Source of the DNA: Eleusine coracana subsp. coracana
Lineage: Eukaryota > Streptophyta > Magnoliopsida > Poales > Poaceae
Length of the DNA stretch: 64,000 bases
Reading direction: 5' to 3'
Assembly: GCA_032690845.1 (NCBI GenBank)
Contig: CM064427.1
Location: forward strand, 19,603,501-19,667,500
A program made the translations under genes and the position numbers. Below, piece after piece: positions 47,855 to 59,999 of the stretch. The notes under the pieces were generated by a model that did not search any database, was not told the origin of the DNA, and saw only the letters and a list, made by a program, of their open reading frames with translations. Position 1 is the first letter of the stretch. Each line of letters opens with the position of its first letter.

Positions 47855-49753
47855 ATGGCTGAGATTACAGTCATCCAGTGTTCGCCAGACTTCAAGATCT
47901 CTTTCGGTTCACTCGAGTTTTCGATGGACGACACCGAGAACTTGATCCAGGTGAATAACAGATCCGATCCGACCGTAGCCAACTCCATGGCGTGATCATC
48001 GGCTTTGACAGATCTGATCCTGGCTCCACTATCACTTGGACCCGGTGAGACTAGCCTGCCTACCGGGTGCGACCTTACATCGATCCTGTCCTTTGTTGAG
48101 GACTCAGAGGGCTCTTTTGCTCATATCCACACGCCATGTTTATGGCACATGTTGAGGAGCATGAAGGAGAAAATCCGCCATTGGTGAACAATGGTGGGGC
48201 AAACAATGGAGAAGCTCCATCGGCTGGGCATGTATCTCGTCGACCGAGGGGTCCTGTGGATCTCATGCAGTTGCAAGAGAGTTAAACCTTGGTGACTTTG
48301 AGATCGATATGGATAGGGAGAAGGTATACGCCACCTCTCAGAATAACATCACCGAAGCAAAGACACTCCTCGATGGCTTGATGGCCGACAAGGCAAATCA
48401 AACTCCCGCGATGAAGAGTGTTGTAGTCATGCTCAAGGATGCCACTATTCAAGATCAGGCTAGGGCTCAACCTTCTCCATCGGTCGCAAGCTCTAGCCAA
48501 GCGCCTTCGCGTCAACGTCGAGAGCATCAAGATCTGAGGAATTCCCTCAATAATCAAGACGCTCAGAAGATCATCAATTCCCGTTAATAGGAGCAGGCCT
48601 GGGATAACTTGCGTCACGAGGAGGAAAGTCGCGATGACCGCCATCATGACAACCGTAGGGATGAGCGACACCGAGAATCACCTCGAAGGAACAATCACGA
48701 TGACCGACGTCATAATGATGATTGGGATCGGCGAAAAAACCGTAATAAGGACAACTGGTGTCATCGCCATGATGATGATGTGGGTCTGCGTCACCGGCAC
48801 CGCACTCCTTCATCTTCCCGGTCTCCAGATCATCGGCGTAGGTCTTCACCACCGACCGGCGATGAGTTTCATGGATGGAATAAAGGTTTATACTTCTGAG
48901 CTATGCAGGTGCAAGTTCCCAAGGAGCTTTAAGCTAATTGCTATCAAAAAGTATGACGGCTAGACTAACCCCAAGGAGTTGCTCCAGATCTATAGCACAA
49001 CTATTCAATCTGCAAGTGGAGACACCTTCATGATTGCCAATATTCTACTAGTCTGTCTTGAGCCAGCCATTTGGATTTGGCTCACATCTCTCCCTGAGAA
49101 GTCCATCTCTAATTGGGGAGAGCTTAAACAAGCAGTTCATCAAGAACTTCCAAGCTACTTACAACCGTCCAGGCAGCCACTTCGACTTCACTAGGCTCAA
49201 GCAAAAATTTGATGAGTCCCTTCGAGACTACATGAAGCATTTCTGCGCCAAGAAGACAGAAATCCCCAATGTCTCGGATCAGCAGATCATTGCTGCCTTC
49301 GAAGGAGGGTTACAGAGTGATGACCTGGTTCAGCAGATCGGTCAGCGCAATCATAACCTAGACCTGACCGCTCGGGAATGCTTCGAGATCACAGACAAGT
49401 ATGCCTCAGGGGAGTCGACTTTGTATATTATCCGTGGCAAGGGGAAGGAGAAGCGTCAGGACAAGCTAGAGTCCTCCAAGAAGGACAAGAAGTGGAAGAC
49501 CGACAACATGGTAGCTGCAGTAGACCGATCCAGGAAAAGTCGGATGAACCAACAAACCATGGACGACTTACTGAATGGCCCATGCTTGTGGCATCCCAAA
49601 GGAAACCACAAGGCAAAGGATTGCTATCGGCTGAAGGGCTTTGCAACGGTTGCGTTGAAGGTGGCTAAGTCTCCACCAAGGCGCAACGGACAAGACAAGC
49701 CTGATGATGGAAAGGATGACGCCGAAAGGTTTCAAGAGCCCCAAAAGAGGTGA
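47855..49753 (+). pseudogene. Tat-like gag, degenerate
   Basis: An ATG at 47855 opens MAEITVIQCSPDF, but stops follow within 50 codons and again at several places up to 48900. The 48600-48860 part is an Arg/His/Asp-rich linker. The Gag core begins around 48900 (KLIAIKKYDG, then a stop, NPKELLQIYSTTIQSA). It shifts frame near 49120-49145 and continues in the next frame with FQATYNRPGSHFDFTRLKQK, ESLRDYMKHF, PNVSDQQIIAAFEGGL and a CLWHPKGNHKAKDC zinc-knuckle-like end. Confidence 0.85.
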
Positions 49754-50520
49754 ACTTTATCTTTGGTGGACCAGACGCCTACTCGAAGCGTAAGCAGAAG
49801 CTAGAGCTACGTGAGATCAACTCCATAAAACCAGCTGCTCCTGAGTTCATGAAGTGGTCTGAAGTTCCGATTACCTTTGATCGGTTAGATCACCCCAAGC
49901 ACCTGCCAAGTCAGGCCGATATCCGCTTGTGCTCACGACCACCATCCAGGAAGTCAAGTTCAATAGAGTACCCATCGATGGAGGGAGCAGCTTGGATTTG
50001 ATCTTCATTGGGACTCTCAAAGAACTCGGTCTACCAGTCTCTGACCTCAATCCGAGTACTTCATCCTTTCACGGGATTGTGCCGGGCAAGACTTCTGTTC
50101 CAATAGGACAGTTCACTCTGCCTATCATGTTTTGCACCCGAGAGAATTTCAGGACTGAGCAGATCACTTTCCAAGTTGTCGACTTTGAGAACACCTACCA
50201 TGTCATCATCGGTTGATCGGCAATGGCAAAATTCATGGTGATCCCGCACTATCCGTACCTCAGACTCAAGATGCCAGGTTCCAAAGGAATCATCTCCCTC
50301 CACTCTGATCTTCAGAACTCTTTTGATTGCGATGTGCAGAGTTGTGAGTTGGCCGACCGACAGTTGATGCTGTCCAACCGGTCCGAGATCCAGAAGGCAG
50401 CCGGCAATGAGATAATTGGAGAGGCGGAGATCCCCACGAAGAAGCCTACCAAGGAGAAGCTCCCAACAAACGCCCCCCGACCAAAGAGATACTGCTCTAC
50501 CCAGGAGACCCTGCTAAGGT
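49750..50520 (+). pseudogene. Tat-like protease region
   Basis: Starts with NFIFGGPDAYSKRK and a WSEVPITFDR block, shifts frame near 49920, then has the aspartic protease motif VPIDGGSSLDLI followed by FHGIVPGKTSVPIGQ and VVDFENTYHVIIG. A stop follows, then AMAKFMVIPHYPYLRLKMPG leads toward RT. The catalytic Asp is present. It would cleave the Gag-Pol polyprotein if intact. Confidence 0.85.
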
Positions 50521-50554
50521 GACTTATGCAGGGGCTAATCTTGAGGAGAAATAG

Positions 50555-51560
50555 GAACTCACGCTCACTCTTTTCCTCCAGAAAAATAGGGACATCTTTG
50601 CATGCCATCCTTCTTACATGCTTGGAGTTCCTAGGGAAAAGATTGAACATGAATTAAGGGTGCCTCCTAGGGCTACACCCATCAAGCAACGACTTAGATG
50701 CTTCGCTCAAGACTGCAAGGATGCCATGAAGAAGGAGATGGCTAGGCTTTTAGCTGCGAATTTTATTAAGGAAGTGTACCATCCTGATTGGCCGACTAAT
50801 CTAGTCCTTATACCTAAGGAGAATAAAGAGTGGCGTATGTGCGTTGATTATACTGATTTGAACAAGGTCTGCCCAAAAGACCCCTTCGCTCTGCTGCGCA
50901 TCGATTAGATCGTAGATTCAACAACCGGGTGTGAGCTTTTAAGATTTCTGGATGCCTATTCAGGCTATCACCAGATCCCACTGAAAATCAAAGATCAAAT
51001 CAAAACTTCCTTCATAACTCCTTTTGGCGTCTACTGCTACATTACTATGTCATTCGGTCTGAAAAATGCTGGCACAACTTACCAACGTGGTATTCAATGC
51101 TGCATCGAATCTCAGATCAGTCAGAATGCAAAAGCTTACACTGACGACATAGTTGTAAAGACACGGAATATTGAAGAACTCATCTCTGACCTGGCGGAGA
51201 TGTTTGACAACCTGAGACGATACTCAATGAAGTTAAACCCCAAAAATGTGTCTTCAGTGTACCTTCGGGGAAGCTACTCGGCTATATTGTTTCCAAGAGA
51301 GGCATCGAGGCCAACCCAGAGAAGATAAGAGCCATCGTTGACATGGGACCACCAAATTCTCAAAGGGATGTTCAGAAGCCGACCTGTTGTATGGCCGCTT
51401 TAAGTCACTTCATATCTCGACTGGGAGTCCAAGGTCTACCTTTCTTCAAATTGCTCAAGAAGCAAGATGACTTCGTCTGGACAGAAGAGGCGCAAATAGC
51501 TTTGGAGGAATTGAAGAGCCACCTTACCGAAATCCCAGTCTTGGTGCCTCCAGAGCCGTA
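50555..51560 (+). pseudogene. Tat-like reverse transcriptase
   Basis: Blocks in order: IFACHPSYMLGVPREKIEHEL, KKEMARLLAANFIKEVYHPDW, WRMCVDYTDLNKVCPKDPF, a stop at RID (Gln codon lost), FLDAYSGYHQIPL, SFGLKNAGTTYQRG, then the catalytic box AYTDDIVVK (usual form YVDD). A frameshift near 51240 precedes the thumb. The two Asp of the box are retained. Confidence 0.9.
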
Positions 51561-52604
51561 GGAAAAACTTCAGCTTTATATTTCGGCCACAATACAAGTT
51601 GTGAGTATCGTTCTGACGGTCGATCGAGAGGAAGAGGGTCACATACAAAAAGTACAACACCCAATGTACTTCATTAGGCAGGTCCTTAGTGCCTCCAAGC
51701 TATGATACCACTAGATCTTGAAGCTGCTTTATGCACTGTTGATTACTTCACGGAAGCTGTAGCATTACTTCCAAGCTCATTCGATCGAAGTCCATACGTC
51801 TTTTTTAATGGGAGAGGTGCTCCACAACCGCGAGGCGGTCGACAAGGTTGCTAAGTGGGCAGTCAAACTCGGTCAGTACACCATAACGTTCGCTGCACGA
51901 TTGGTGATCAAAGGACAAGCTCTGGCGGACTTCGTGTCTGAGTGGACAGAGATTCAGCTACCACCTATGCAACAAGACTTGGAATACTGGAAAAAATATT
52001 TTGATGGGTCGCTTCAGTTGCAAGGCGCGGGGGCTGGCATTGTTCTGATATCCCAGCAAGGAGAAAACTCAGATATGTCCTCTAGATGAACTTCTGGGCA
52101 TCCAATAATGCGGCAGAGTATGAAGCATTTCTCCATGGTCTGCGTATCACCGTGTCACTCGGTATTCAATGCCTAGACATCTTTGGTGACTCAGCCTTGG
52201 TAATTAATCAAGTTACCAAGGACTGGAATTGTGTGGACGACAATATGGCCGCTTACTGTCAAGAGGTCAGAAAACTGCTGAACAAGTTTGATGGGCTCAA
52301 GTTCACTCATGTTCTTCGGGTTAACAATCAAACTGCTGATGAGTTAGCAAAGATGGGGTCATCAAGCTCGGTGGTCCCCCCTGGAGTATTCCTCCATACG
52401 TTGGATAACCCTACTATTATGCCTCGGCCAAAAGTGTTGATGACCGATGTTGCCGACCCGGCAATTGATGCAAACATGGAGACCGACTGGTGCGATCCGA
52501 TTGTTCAGTTCCTAACTAAGGGTACGCTGCCTATGGATCCTCATGAGCAGCAATGGTTGAAAGCACGAAGTCGAGGATATTTAATGGTGGACGACCTGTT
52601 GTAG
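51561..52604 (+). pseudogene. Tat-like RNase H and second (archaeal-type) RNase H
   Basis: 51561-51800 is a decayed first RNase H/connection region in broken frames. From 51970 the blocks YFDGSLQLQGAGAGIVLISQ, ASNNAAEYEAFLHGLRITVSLGI, GDSALVINQV and NQTADELAKMG give the D-E-D residues of an archaeal-type RNase H domain. A stop and frame change at 52087 split it. The extra RNase H is a feature of Tat/Ogre elements. Confidence 0.82.
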
Positions 52605-53721
52605 CGCCAGGGAGGATCTAACATCCTGATGCGGTGCATATCTATTCTGGAAGGCCAGGAGTTGATGGCAGAAATACATGCAGGAGTGTGTGGCAATCAC
52701 GCGACGTCCAAGACTTTGGTCAGCAAGGCTTTCTGGCAAGGGTTTTATTGGCCCACGACGGTCGAAGATGCACACCAAGTCGTTCGAACGCATGAGGGCT
52801 GCCAATTCTTCACGCTGCAAACGCACGTGCCTTCACAACAACTTCAGATGATACCCATGACTTGGCTGTTTGCAGAATGGGGGCTTGATATTGTCGGTCC
52901 TTTTAAGAAATCGCTAGGCGGGTTTACTCATTTGTTTGTTGCTATTGACAAGTTCACCAAGTGGATTGAAGCGAAGCCGGTCGGTAAGATTACTTCCAAG
53001 AAGGCGGTCGAGTTTGTCAAGGAGGTATTCACTCGGTTTGGAGTTCCTCATGATATCATTGCTGATAATGGTACTCAGTTCACATCTGTGGAGTTCTGTG
53101 ACTTTGCCGATGAGACGGGAATAAAAATCCACTTTGCATCAGTGGCTCATCCTCAAAGCAATGGGCAGGTCGAGCGGGCCAATGGTGTGATTCTTCAGGG
53201 GTTGAAGCCCCAAAATTTTGACAGACTCAAGCCTTATGGCGGTCGGTGGGTCAGAGAGTTGCCTTCGGTCCTCTGGGGGCTGCGTACTAATGTCAGTCGG
53301 GCTACTAATCAGTCACCTTTCTTGTTGGTGTACGGTTCTGAAGCCATGCTGTCGATCGAGGTAAACCTCATATCAGCACGAGTCAAGGGACATGGCGAGA
53401 AGCTTTCTGAAGACAACCGTGGGGTTGAGTTGATTGCGGTAGAGGAGTTGTGTGATCGTGCTTTGTTTCAGTCAGTAGTATACCAACAAGGTCTACGACG
53501 TTATTATGATAAAAATGTTCAGAGTCATCAGTTTCATGCTGGAGAATTGGTGCTGCGCCGAGTACAATTAACTAAGAACCAACACAAGTTGTCCCCTAAA
53601 TAGGAAGGACCTTATGTGGTCAAGGAAGTTACTCGACTAGGAGCTTACAAACCGATGTATGAAGATGACGACAACGTACCAAACTCCTGGAGTATTAATC
53701 AGCTACGTCGCTTTTATACTT
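52605..53721 (+). pseudogene. Tat-like integrase
   Basis: Open from 52629 to a stop at 53603, then continuing EGPYVVKEVTRLGAY to SINQLRRFYT near 53720. The zinc finger is damaged: the first Cys of the usual CEGC is His (THEGCQFF). The catalytic triad is intact: D in WGLDIVGPF, D in IADNGTQF, E in QVERANG. WGLRTNVSRATNQSPF and VYGSEA blocks are typical of this lineage. It is almost a full reading frame, unlike the rest of pol. Confidence 0.9.
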
Positions 53722-54500
53722 AGTCTTTTTATGTATTCACATATATTATTATTGAATGAAACTTCTATCTTTTTTATGAAAGATGTTTTAAGTTGTTTTC
53801 ATTCTTATTTGTCTTGATTCCTTAATATATGTATTAAAAAATAGAGCCAGGGGGCTTATAATAATGTCCCAACACACCTTAACCTTGACAAATTCTGGTT
53901 TGGGATTTTTTGACCGATTTCTCATTTTTTTATATGCTCTTATTTCGGTCTAATGCTGAAATATAAGGTCATACAATTTTATCTGCACAACAAACTACCA
54001 CTACACTAAACCCAGAGCCAAAGTACGAGAGGTCATGTGTCGACTGGTCGATTCTGCTTGTTACACAGTGATGAATTACGACCTCAAGTGTTAAGGCAGA
54101 CTGATGCGTCTTCTATTTTTAAGTCTCTATAATCTTATGGTAGAAAGGCATAAGTGCAACTGTGTAATAAAGCTAAGTACTAACCGGTCTACTAATGAGA
54201 GGTAGGAGATTGCACTTATGACTTTTTAGTCGACTTACTTTTATTTGGTGATTACTTAATCAACTAAGCAAGATAAAAACTTTTATTTACACAAGGAACA
54301 CATTGTTTCCGACCTTAAATACTAGTAATGTATATCATTACAAGATATTTACATCGCCTGTGAAGGAGAAGAAGCATCATCCTCTAACTCTACTTCTGGA
54401 GTATTTGAAAGAGATGGAGCTGTCGGAGACATGTCAATATTGTCCACCAGAGCACTTGAAGTTTTCACCATGGAGTCGAGCAACAGTCGACACTAGTCAA
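53722..54500. other. Noncoding spacer 3' of integrase
   Basis: AT-rich, without a gene, between the sense pol end and the end of the antisense ORF. Confidence 0.5.
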
Positions 54501-54592
54501 TTGTGTGCTTGGGGTTGAAGCCTTCCTTGATCTTGTCAGTGGGAAGCTCAGGACTCCAAGATTTGCAAATTGCCAGTACTTGACTCCCAGAT

Positions 54593-57176
54593 TCAATTGC
54601 CACTCTCTTGGTGTGCTCCTCGATGGCTTCTGATGCATGCCCCAGAAGGTATTCCAAAGAGTGCCTGGTCTGCTCGACTTGGTTGGCATGAATATAGTTC
54701 AAAGCCTTCCAAGCACCATAAGATAGGGCTGAAGAATGCAGATAAATGAGGATAATAGAATAAACTGAAGATTCTAAAGATGATCAAAAGAAGCTTACTC
54801 GCAAGTTTACATTTAAACTCTTTGGCACTACTTTTGGCATCATTCGGTTTACCCTCTGTTTCTTCCAACATCTTCTTCAGCCGAGCGATCTCGTTGCTCT
54901 GTTCCCCGTTCTTCTCAAGCTTCTTCTTCAGTTGAGCGTTCTCAACGTTCTGTTCTTTAAATGACTTGGACAGATCGTCCTTCTCAACAGTCAGAGTATC
55001 TAAAAATCTCTGCTGGTTGGAAGTGAGCTTCTCTAGGTCGGCGGTTTTTTTTTCTCATGAGTTGAAGACAAAAGTATTTAGTATTGAGCTCAACTAAATA
55101 AGAAAGGCTTACTAATCTTTACCTATGCTTGCGAGACGAATCTCATCCATAGAAGTGGAGGCGTTTTATAGTCAGTCAACAGTCTGTCTATTTGATCCTT
55201 GGCCTTGGACTACTGCTGACCGATGACTATTTAGAGCATGAAAGTCAGTTAGTAGGAACAAAAGTTCAATACATTGAAGATTTCAAGAACTTACCAAAGC
55301 TTTTAGCTTCAAGGAAGTCTATCCTCGCCTGTTTCCTCTCCACCAGAGAATATATTTTCTGTTTAAAAAGGGTAGAGTGAATTAATACTTCATATAACTT
55401 GAGGAAGAAGGAACAAGACCTCGGTATTGATGTACCTTGGATGCTTTGCGATGGTCATGAAGGATTTCTAGGTCTTTAGCATCTGGCCGACCGGTTGGCT
55501 TCTCGACCAGTGTGCTTTTATCCTTCTCAGGAGCCGGCATGTTGGTGGTGAGCGAAGGGGTGGCGGTCTACGTTAGAGCTGGAGCACTTGGAGACTTTAT
55601 CAACTCGGTCTGCATGCTTGATGGCGTGGCTGTAGACCGAGCCGGATTGGTTGAACGAGGATTTGGGATTTGCATCGTGTCCTTAGGCACGGAGACCTTG
55701 ACTGTCTCGACCGACTGAGTAGTATGTGCACTATACATACAATGAAGAAGTAAGGAATAGTCTTAAAATAGACTGATGAAGACACCAGAAGGCGAAGGAA
55801 CTTACTCGGAGGCTTGTTTTATTCTGATCCTGCAGACCTTCTCTTTGATGAAGTGGTCGCGGAATCAGAAGGCTTCCTTTTGGAAGAAGACTTTGCCACC
55901 ACTTCAGTGGTCTTGGTTGACTGGCTTGGTTGCTCCGATTGACTTGAAGGTCGGTCGGAGGATGCCGTGGGTGGCTGACCGGTAGGCGAAGGCTGTACTT
56001 GAACATCCTCATCATCATCGCTGACATCCCCGCGGTATTGCCGACAATGGAGGGCTGTCTATTTCACACGCCGATCAGGGGAAGGAAGACTGACCGCTAG
56101 ATTAGCAGAACCGCTTGCCTCATCGATTAAGTTGGTTTGAGGCGCGATCCTAGCAGTTGCTGAGCTCGATCTAGCTTGGTCGATCGGACGGGAAGGCTTT
56201 GGAGCATAATCCACTCCAATGACATCAGTTGGCGGAAGTGGAGGGCGAGACACATAAGTGTCAAGTACCTGCAGATGTGCACGAAGAAAATATTGGCAAA
56301 AGATGTCTTTGTTAAATCCACAATTGAAGATGCGGTAGAAGCTACTGCTTACTCGGGCCCGGTGGGTCGGGAACTTCCCTAGTCTCTTTATCTGAAGTGT
56401 AATCCCATCCTAGGTGGCATTGCTGCTTGAGGGGTTGCACCCGGCGCACAATAAAACTTTTGGCTATAGTGATGCCATCAATCCCTTCTTTCATCAGATC
56501 AGAGATCTTCTTCAGAAGTTCTTGCACGTGGGCATCTTTGGATCTGGCTTTTTTGTCCAGGAGGACTGATAACTAGCCTAGGCACTAGTAAAATCTGGGA
56601 TGGCTAGGGGAGGATTATCACAATAAAACCACTCGTCCTGCCATTTCTTGTTCCCTGTGGCCAGGGGCACATCGATGTAGGACTCCTTCTTCCGAAGCTG
56701 GATGTCGACACCCCTAATGGCTTCTTGATTGGCGGCAGATTCCAAGGGACAGAGGATGAACAAATGGCGGAACAAAGTAAAGTAGGACAGGACTCCAAGG
56801 AAAGCTTTGCACAGATGCACAAAAATGGCAATGTGCAGAATGGAGTTAGGATTGAGGTTAACTAACTCCATCCCATAGAAAAAGAGAAGCCAACGCAAGA
56901 AGCTACAATAGGGAAGTCCAAAGCCGTGCTCGAAAAAGGAGTGGAAGACAACAATTCGATTAAGGATTTGAAGGGGATGAGGTTTAGATCCTGGTACATT
57001 CCAGTTCAGCCGCGTGTGCTCCGGCAGGATGCCTTCAACGACCATGGTGTTTAGGGTGTTGGTGCTGATGGTGCTCTCAGAAAATTCGCGAAGGTGCTCT
57101 GGGATCTCCAAGTCCGATGAGGAGGATTTGGTTACAGTGATGGATTTCTTGGAGTTCTTCACCAGCCTACGCGACA
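54593..57176 (-). pseudogene. Antisense ORF of the Tat-like element
   Basis: Minus-strand gene beginning at ATG 57176 (MSRRLVKNSKKSITVTKSS). It is open to 56578 with PEHTRLNWNVPG, VFHSFFEHGFGLPYCSFLRWLLFFYGMELVNLNPNSI and WQDEWFYCDNPPLAIP blocks. This is the family annotated as 'putative gypsy type transposon' protein in plants. Downstream pieces in other frames continue it: LLKKISDLMKEGIDGITIAK and HLGWDYTSDKE (56527-56342), a Pro/Ser-rich part (56253-55730), and a coiled-coil-like Lys/Glu stretch near 54870-55050. The breaks may be introns, decay, or both. Function unknown; antisense ORFs at this place are known in Tat elements. Confidence 0.75.
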
Positions 57177-58197
57177 TGACGACGAGTAGTGAAATACGGT
57201 GGACTAAAAGTGGCAACCTTAACCCTAGCTCTTGAACTCGGGGGCTTGGATGCAATGGCGTTGTGACAGTGAAATCTGGAAAACCCTAGCATAGGAAGCA
57301 GAGGAGTCGCAAGAACAGGGGAGGCGCAAGGAAGACGAAGAGCTTGAGTGAAATGACGGCGTGGGATTTTCATCGATTCGCCTCACTCCTTTTATACCTT
57401 CGTGTTGACCTAGTCTTCGGCGGGGCCTGGTGGGCCGCATGGGCCATACAGTGCTGGGCTATTTTCCTGATCAAATAAAATAAGGCAATGATCTTTTAAT
57501 AGATTTCTTGCTGATTAATAGATTCGAGTATTAAAGTAGGGGGGCTTCTTTGATGAGAAGCTTCATTCTAAAATCATATACAACCCATACATTGTGTGAT
57601 TTGATGATCACATAGCAGAGGACTTGATGGTCATATGGGATTAAATCTAAAAGACTATGCCGCTGATTGAAGTCAGCTATTATTGGCTAAGAGTCTAGCT
57701 ATATTGTCCGAGTGATAAATGTATTGGTAAAAGCTATATTATGATTGATGTCATTATAGCTTAGTACTAGGTTATGATTGAAGTCATAAACCTTTCTTTG
57801 ATTTTTTACATGATTGATGTCATAAGAATCAAAAGATCACACGGCTAAGAGTGAATACCACTCTGCCCTTAATATGGTCGGTCGACACAATTGATGTTGG
57901 GTAGACTGACTATCTGGTTTGAAGACCAGGAACTTAGTGACTCAAATTTGCTGATTTGAGTAAATGAATATAACAAAATGTAAAGAGCTAAAAGTATTAG
58001 ACTCTTGCATTATTTGTTAATCTCCAAATTATACAATAGTCGGGGGCTGCACCTGATCAGGTGTACCTAGTTGGTGCACCAGATCTATCAGGAACTTCAT
58101 TAAGAGGTCTTCGTAATTTGTGACCTGTTCACATAGCTACTGAAGAAGGATCACTCGACAAGTCACAGCTCCAAATCAGAAAGCACTCGGGGGCTGT

Positions 58198-58519
58198 TGT
58201 GGAGTACTTACCTTATCGGTATCCATGGCTATGCTTAAATCAGAAGGTGATAGGATGGCCCACCATACGGGAACTGATCGAGTCGGCTTGAAGTGCAAGG
58301 CAATTAGAGATAGAATTTCTATGTTTATCTTTATAGATTACGAATAAGACTCTTCATGTACCTCCTACTGACCGGATATATAAGGCGGTAGGAATCCCCC
58401 ATCGAGGGACACGACAACAACATCATACTACAATACAAACCTCAGAACATAGGACGTTGGGTTTTTACTCTCATCGAGAGGGCCCAAACTTGTATAATTT
58501 GACACCTTCTGTCTTAACT
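58198..58519 (+). mobile_element. 3' LTR of the Tat-like element, truncated
   Basis: Starts TGTGGAGTAC after a CTCGGGGGC polypurine-like stretch and matches the 5' LTR up to TGTCTTAAC. The last ~70 bp (the part ending CTCGACA) are replaced by gypsy element 4-family sequence. Confidence 0.85.
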
Positions 58520-58721
58520 GATGAGTACATCACACCCATGGATACACACAACACTCCTCCAACTAAGATGAAAGTTCATGTGCATCACCTGAATTTATAG
58601 GTGAGATTGTTTCTAATGTTTTTATTATATGGTTTTAAGAATAGATTGCTACCTAATGAATTAATTGTTGTTAAGAACCATGGAGATGATGATGAGATAG
58701 CTGGGAAGGTGATTGGTGGCG

Positions 58722-59240
58722 TGATGGGCCAGCAAGGACGTCCAAGCCAAGGTGGAGGCCCAATCAAAACCGACTTTGAGTCTGTTTCGGAGCCCAGGAC
58801 CAGTCTGAACTAAAACGAATGCGCATGACGCATATGGACTAAGATTTGGACGTTCTATATATGGATGGAAAGATAACGAAAAGACCTTTCCAACCCAACT
58901 AGTTCCATGTCAAAATTCATCCCGAGCCGACGGCAATCGCCGAAACAATTCGACTTCCAGAATCTGTCCAGGTGCTGCGACACTGTAATCGGTTTTTGGG
59001 CCATGTATCGAGTTGAGCCCACTTAGGGCTACGTCCAGGGGGTCTTGCACGACCCTAGGATTCTCATATACAGCCGCCGCCTCTTCATTAGGGTTTGGAT
59101 TTTGCTTAGATTATTTTGTTGATAACAGTTTTGCCGTTTGATCGGTTTGTGAGACTCGAACTTGTGAGATTCATCATATACTTGCAAATTTGGTTGCATT
59201 CTTCTTTGTTCTTGCTTGTGTTCTTGATTTGCAGGAAAGC
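58722..59240 (+). mobile_element. Truncated 3' LTR, plus orientation
   Basis: Starts TGATGGGCCAGCAAGG after a purine-rich tract and matches the reverse complement of 59425-59936. It lacks the last ~185 bp of the LTR. Confidence 0.8.
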
Positions 59241-59241
59241 T

Positions 59242-59936
59242 TGATGTGGACAAGGGTTCCCGATCTTCCGATAGGTTCTGATAATCTTGATTAAGGCAGA
59301 GGCGATACACAAATCGATCCGGCTTCTGAACGACACGTTCTGAACCCCGCAATCACAGCACTACGTCTCCTCTGGTTATCAACTGTTCAAGAATGACTGA
59401 CCTCGCCGAGAAGGCTTATCCTTGCCTACAAATCAAGAACACAAGCAAGAACAAAGAAGAAGGCAACCAAATTTGCAAGTATACGATGAATCTCACAAGT
59501 TGGAGTTTCACAAACCGATCAAACGGCAAAACTGTTATCAACAAAATAATCTAAGCAAAACCCAAACCCTAACGAAGAGGCGGCAGCTGTATATGAGGAC
59601 CCTAAGGTCATGCAAGACCCCCTGGACGCAGCCCTAAGTGGGCTCAACTCGATACATGGCCCAAAGACCGATTACGGTGTCACAGCACCAGGATATATTC
59701 TGGAAGTCAAATTGTTTCAGCGATTGCCGCGGCTCAGGATGAATTTTGATATGGGACCGGTTGGGTCAAAAAGGTCTTTCGTTATCTTTCCAGGCATAAA
59801 TAGAACGTCCAAATCCGAGTCCGTATGTGTCCTGTGTGTCCGTTTTAGTGCAGACTGGTCCTGGGCTCCGAAACAGACTCGAAGTCGGTTTTGATTGGGC
59901 CTCCACCTTGGCTTGAACGTCCTTGCTGGCCCATCA
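59242..59936 (-). mobile_element. 3' LTR of the deleted gypsy element
   Basis: 695 bp, TGATGTGGAC to GGCCCATCA on the plus strand (TGATG/CATCA ends). On the minus strand a polypurine tract (GGGAGGAGATTGGAGGTG) immediately precedes it at 59937-59955. Positions 59242-59891 match 63351-64000. Confidence 0.85.
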
Positions 59937-59999
59937 CACCTCCAATCTCCTCCCAAGCTATCTCATCATCATTTCCATGGTTCCTAACAACAATTAATT

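Larger units (their letters stand above)
47421..58519 (+). mobile_element. Tat-like Ty3/gypsy retrotransposon with antisense ORF
   Basis: LTRs at 47421-47799 and 58198-58519 share most of their sequence. Plus-strand order is primer site, gag, protease, RT, RNase H, second (archaeal-type) RNase H, integrase, about 4.5 kb with a minus-strand ORF, then 3' LTR. The dual RNase H and antisense ORF mark the Tat lineage. It is inserted into RT of copia element 2. The right LTR lacks its last ~70 bp at a junction with another gypsy family, so no target duplication can be checked. Many stops and frameshifts: inactive. Confidence 0.9.
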
